From Bacillus sp. FJAT-29814 (GTDB taxonomy: Bacteria; Bacillota; Bacilli; Bacillales; Cytobacillaceae): a stretch of DNA of 63,529 nt. The stretch covers positions 176,670 to 240,198 of the forward strand of contig NZ_LMTJ01000007.1 in the NCBI RefSeq assembly GCF_001510715.1, read 5' to 3'. How positions within the stretch are numbered: position 1 is the stretch's first letter; the number at the start of each line of letters is the position of its first letter. This document shows, piece by piece, positions 60,736 through 63,529 of this stretch. A model generated the notes under the pieces. That model was not told where the DNA came from, searched no databases, and was given only the letters and a program-made list of their open reading frames with translations. The translations under genes and the position numbers were made by a program.

Positions 60736-62865
60736 TTAGAACGATCCTCTGACCCCATCGCCTTGTTTCTCTCTTAGTAAAGAAAACAATTTTCTCCTCA
60801 CGACATCTATATGCTTTTTCAATCGTTGACTTGCGATTGGAAGGACTTCTAGAGGTGTAAGATGCGCATATTCCACCGATATGAGATGGTCCAAAAGTTG
60901 AACTTCTTCTGCAGACCAATTTTCTTGAGCTGACTTAATTTGTTTAAATTCCTCTTTGTATTGCTTTGGCGCTTTATTATACCAATAGGATTGGCAAGCA
61001 GAGGCTGAGATTCCAATATTCTGAGAGACTTCATCCAGTATTTCCATTAACCCTCGTCCTTCCCGCGTCCCCTCCAGTATCGATGAAATCAGGATTCTTG
61101 CCTTGTCTTCCGTCCAATGATAAGTATGTGGATCATTAGGTTTCTTCGTTTTCTTTATTTCACTTTTTTTAACCAACGGTTCCTTATTTTGCATTTTGAG
61201 CTTCTCCCGTCTAGAAGCTTCTTCCTTTATTTTGGCGACATCATGCCTGCATTTGTAGGACCACTTCATATACCATCGGTTTTTGCACTGTTTTCCGTCC
61301 ATGCCAATTTCCTTGATTCCATCGCGAAAGATTTCATCAAATTTCTTCCCTTGCATCAACCCGTCAAGCACATGCTTTACCAAAATTTGATCCATCGTAT
61401 CAGTCCAACCATTTTGCTTGGAAGATGCTTTTTCCGAGACCTCTTTCTTCTTTTTATAGGAAGCCACTGCCTTTTGTTGAGACTGTAGGTATTTTTCTAA
61501 ATCCTGCTTGGTGACCAACCAATTATTATTTCTTTTTTGTGCTTTTAACTCCCCAGTCCGGATTAAATGTTTGATTGTCCGAATGGTCGGAGCGATGCCC
61601 CTTCCGTTTGTGGAATGATTTTTAATAAATTCACTCACTTCTTCCAAGGTAAGCCCTTCGACGGTTGATTTCTGTTTACTCTTTGCAGGTGTCACTTTTA
61701 GAGGTGGAGCAACAGCAGGTTTTGTCTCCAGTTCTGCCTCTTCTTGAACCTCTGTTGCCTCTAGGTAATCCAATAGATTTTGTTTCGATACGACCCAAAT
61801 ATCCCTGATCCGCTGCGCCTTGAGGACCCCTTGGTTGATGAGAATCTCAAGAAGTTCTACGGAAATCTCTCCATCCTTTATATCCTGAATAATCTTAACG
61901 GCATCCTCTAATTCAAATAGAGTCCCCTCATCATACTCATCAAGCAGACCTTTATTGCCTGCAGCACCTGATTCGGTCCCTTTTTGCTGCTTGGCAACTA
62001 ATTGAGCAAGATCTCTTCGGAGTTTTACACTGCCTCTTAAGTGATAAATATAGGAGGATAGCAGCTTTTGTTCCATGGATGGTTCCTCGAAATGCGATCC
62101 ATACCGGTGATACTGCAGCCAGTGATAAAACAGTTCGGTGGCTTCAAAAATATACAATTTGTTTAATGGACCATATGGCAGGTGGACATAAGTATTCCAG
62201 TCCTCCGCCTCTAGTATTTTATAAATGATTTGATAGGGATTACCCTCACCTAGCTTCATGGCCATTTTTAGTTCCGGGGCAACTAGCAATGCCTTTGAAT
62301 GGTCATAAGCGGGCTGCTTCTCTCCCTTTCCGTTGAGCCAATTCCGGCCGCACCAGGCAAGATAACCAGGCACCGAATCCTCCTGTTTTTTGAGAAATCG
62401 TTCATACTCCAATCTCTCCTGTGTACGCTCACGAGGAATGGGTACAACCGGATAATCCTCCACCCTCACACGAAGTAATCCTTCATTTAAGAGGATAACG
62501 AGAAGCTCCCAAGAATCGTCCTTTTGCTCAGGCGTATCTGAACCATGACCATAAAATAACGTCTCCAGATACTCCTCCGACCAATGAAAGCACCCCTCAT
62601 TTATTGCCTTTGAATAAAATTCTACCTTTTGCTCCATCTCATACTCTTTCGTCAACCGGTATTCTGCCGTTTGCCTAAATTCATATTCAAATTTAATTCG
62701 GGAAGCAGCATCCCCGCTCTTCACCACACAAAACGCATTGCCCTTTTGTAAATTTTGATAGATGAACGTTCCGCCCCATTGCTTAACCTTTTCACGAAAT
62801 CCTTTATACTCTTTATCCGTCATTTCATCTATTAAATGATAGGTACTATTTAAAGACCCTTTCAA
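60736..62865 (-). CDS. Large multi-Myb/SANT-like DNA-binding protein, unrecognised family
   Basis: 709 aa from a TTG start at 62865 (AAGGGG). The N-terminal 300 residues match nothing I know. In the middle are two helix-turn-helix/excisionase-like modules that share the end NWLVTKQDLEKYL / IWVVSKQNLLDYL. The last 230 residues carry three Myb/SANT-like modules: NGWTDTMDQILVKHVLDG..KNRWY, YHWTEDKARILISSILEG..QSYWY and ENWSAEEVQLLDHLIS. They resemble the Myb-like domain of the prespore regulator RsfA. Highly charged linkers (KKSEIKKTKKP). Probably a DNA-bridging or regulatory protein; function unknown. Confidence 0.75.
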   Translation of the reverse strand: MKGSLNSTYHLIDEMTDKEYKGFREKVKQWGGTFIYQNLQKGNAFCVVKSGDAASRIKFEYEFRQTAEYRLTKEYEMEQKVEFYSKAINEGCFHWSEEYLETLFYGHGSDTPEQKDDSWELLVILLNEGLLRVRVEDYPVVPIPRERTQERLEYERFLKKQEDSVPGYLAWCGRNWLNGKGEKQPAYDHSKALLVAPELKMAMKLGEGNPYQIIYKILEAEDWNTYVHLPYGPLNKLYIFEATELFYHWLQYHRYGSHFEEPSMEQKLLSSYIYHLRGSVKLRRDLAQLVAKQQKGTESGAAGNKGLLDEYDEGTLFELEDAVKIIQDIKDGEISVELLEILINQGVLKAQRIRDIWVVSKQNLLDYLEATEVQEEAELETKPAVAPPLKVTPAKSKQKSTVEGLTLEEVSEFIKNHSTNGRGIAPTIRTIKHLIRTGELKAQKRNNNWLVTKQDLEKYLQSQQKAVASYKKKKEVSEKASSKQNGWTDTMDQILVKHVLDGLMQGKKFDEIFRDGIKEIGMDGKQCKNRWYMKWSYKCRHDVAKIKEEASRREKLKMQNKEPLVKKSEIKKTKKPNDPHTYHWTEDKARILISSILEGTREGRGLMEILDEVSQNIGISASACQSYWYNKAPKQYKEEFKQIKSAQENWSAEEVQLLDHLISVEYAHLTPLEVLPIASQRLKKHIDVVRRKLFSLLREKQGDGVRGSF

Positions 62866-63044
62866 AAAAAACACCCCTTACACATTCAAACACTTAAATA
62901 CAAGCTTACTAGTAAAAAAATACTGTTCCATAGATATTTTACCTCAATATTACCTATTATTTAATAGATTGAGTTCCATTCCTATGAACTAGGCAGCAAC
63001 CGAATTGTCTTTGGTATGAAGTATCTTGGTTATCAAAGTACGGG

Positions 63045-63447
63045 CATGAAGCGTTTAGAGGAAAAATCGGAGAGAACGTTTGATGAGAGGTGAGGCTATG
63101 TCGCGTTTGGAACAAAAAGTCCCAAAACGTCTTTGGTGTTTGAAATAAGTGGAGTACTCTTTTTTTAGCCAGTTGGGTATGTAGAGCTCTCCTACGTGAC
63201 CGGTTGCTCTTTTTTTCGCACAAATTGGGCACGTAGAACTCTCCTACGTGACCAGTTTCTCTTTCTTTCGCACAAATAGGTCACGTAGAGCTCTCCTATG
63301 TGACCAGTTACTCTTTTTTTCGCACAAATTGGGCACGTAGAACCCTCCTACGTGACCGGTTTCTCCATTTCACAGCCAAATTGGGCACGTAAAACTCTCC
63401 TACGTGACCAGTTTCTCTTTCTTTCGCACAAATTGGGCACGTAGAGC
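63045..63447. repeat. Composite array of 52-bp repeats (family A remnant, then family B)
   Basis: Left part: two degenerate family A units (CATG at 63045, TATG at 63097, 52 bp apart). Right part: family B with GTAG at 63181, 63233, 63285, 63337, (GTAA) 63389 and 63441, exactly 52 bp apart each time. Each B unit is a hairpin CACGTAG-AACTCTC-CTACGTG followed by ACCGGTTTCTC and a T-rich spacer ending AATTGG. The last unit is cut after GTAGAGC at 63447 by an inserted element. Confidence 0.92.
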
Positions 63448-63529
63448 GATTAAGTCTATATAATTGTGTAAAAAGAAAGGTCATCAATCATGATCCGTGT
63501 TAAAATGTTTTTTTCGACCAAGAAAATCA
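63448..63529 (+). mobile_element. Left end of an IS256-family insertion sequence (partial)
   Basis: GATTAAGTCTATATAATTGT followed by GTAAAAAG closely resembles the terminal inverted repeat of IS256 (GATAAAGTCCGTATAATTGTGTAAAA, from memory). The next bases (AAAGGTCATCAATC...GTTAAAATGTTTTTTTCGACC) also resemble the region between the IS256 end and its transposase start. The transposase lies beyond the window. The boundary falls inside a family B repeat unit, whose expected continuation CTCTCCTACGTG is missing. Confidence 0.75.

Noticed and set aside
62957..63232. A 91-aa minus-strand reading frame across the repeat array
   Set aside because: It runs through the 52-bp repeats, has no ribosome site, and the unit length is not a multiple of three.

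Overview
The window looks like the chromosome of an endospore-forming Bacillaceae, most likely Bacillus sensu lato or Neobacillus. Evidence: strong GGAGG ribosome sites with ATG, GTG and TTG starts; low GC; a SqhC-type cyclase next to a YppC-like (DUF2515) gene; a linearmycin-resistance (yfiJ-N / lnrJ-N) type operon; a bacterial staygreen protein; CWC and DUF378 small proteins; and an IS256-type end. No rRNA, tRNA, prophage or CRISPR array was seen.

Layout. 1-12 kb: partial endonuclease-like gene, SDR remnant, EamA exporter, secreted PhoX-like phosphatase, DUF2515 / triterpene cyclase pair with a shared sigma-E-like promoter, HXXEE membrane protein, DrrAB-like ABC exporter, and a DUF378 gene divergent from a MerR/B12-binding (CarH/LitR-type) regulator. 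12-19 kb: subtilisin-like protease, then a GC-rich, probably actinobacterial island (beta-helix lipoprotein and GH3 glycosidase). The GH3 gene has an AT-rich host-like signal peptide and a triplicated 5' leader. 19-29 kb: class A PBP with Fn3 domains, a serine hydrolase and the complete lnrNMLKJ locus. 29-39 kb: small accessory genes (DinB, VWA lipoprotein, DUF1835, serine hydrolase, prohibitin, MFS, YkuD, CWC, VOC). 39-46 kb: 1646-aa cadherin-repeat protein with an LPETS sorting signal, staygreen protein, GGDEF-EAL protein. 47-49 kb: two MEDS-domain proteins behind paired palindromes.

48.9-59.4 kb holds the most coherent accessory system: a PucR regulator followed by a ten-gene minus-strand operon encoding an Asp/Glu-hydantoin racemase, DMT exporter, OPT transporter, DUF917, DUF1177, AroM, M29 peptidase, two nitroreductases and a DUF6092 protein. 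The overlapping nitroreductase/DUF6092 pair resembles the two subunits of cyclodipeptide oxidases. I infer that the operon takes up and degrades a cyclic peptide-like or hydantoin-like compound. 59-63.5 kb: staygreen remnant, aldo/keto reductase, an unusual multi-Myb DNA-binding protein, and the left end of an IS256-type element inserted in a repeat array.

The most unusual non-coding feature is a set of intergenic hairpin arrays. Two families with unrelated stems (array 29.8-30.4 kb; array 63.0-63.4 kb plus a single copy at 48.85 kb) both have a period of exactly 52 bp. A third family (18.93-19.11 and 34.06-34.25 kb) has copies spaced 51/61/51 and 51/61/52 bp. These spacings are close to whole numbers of DNA helical turns.
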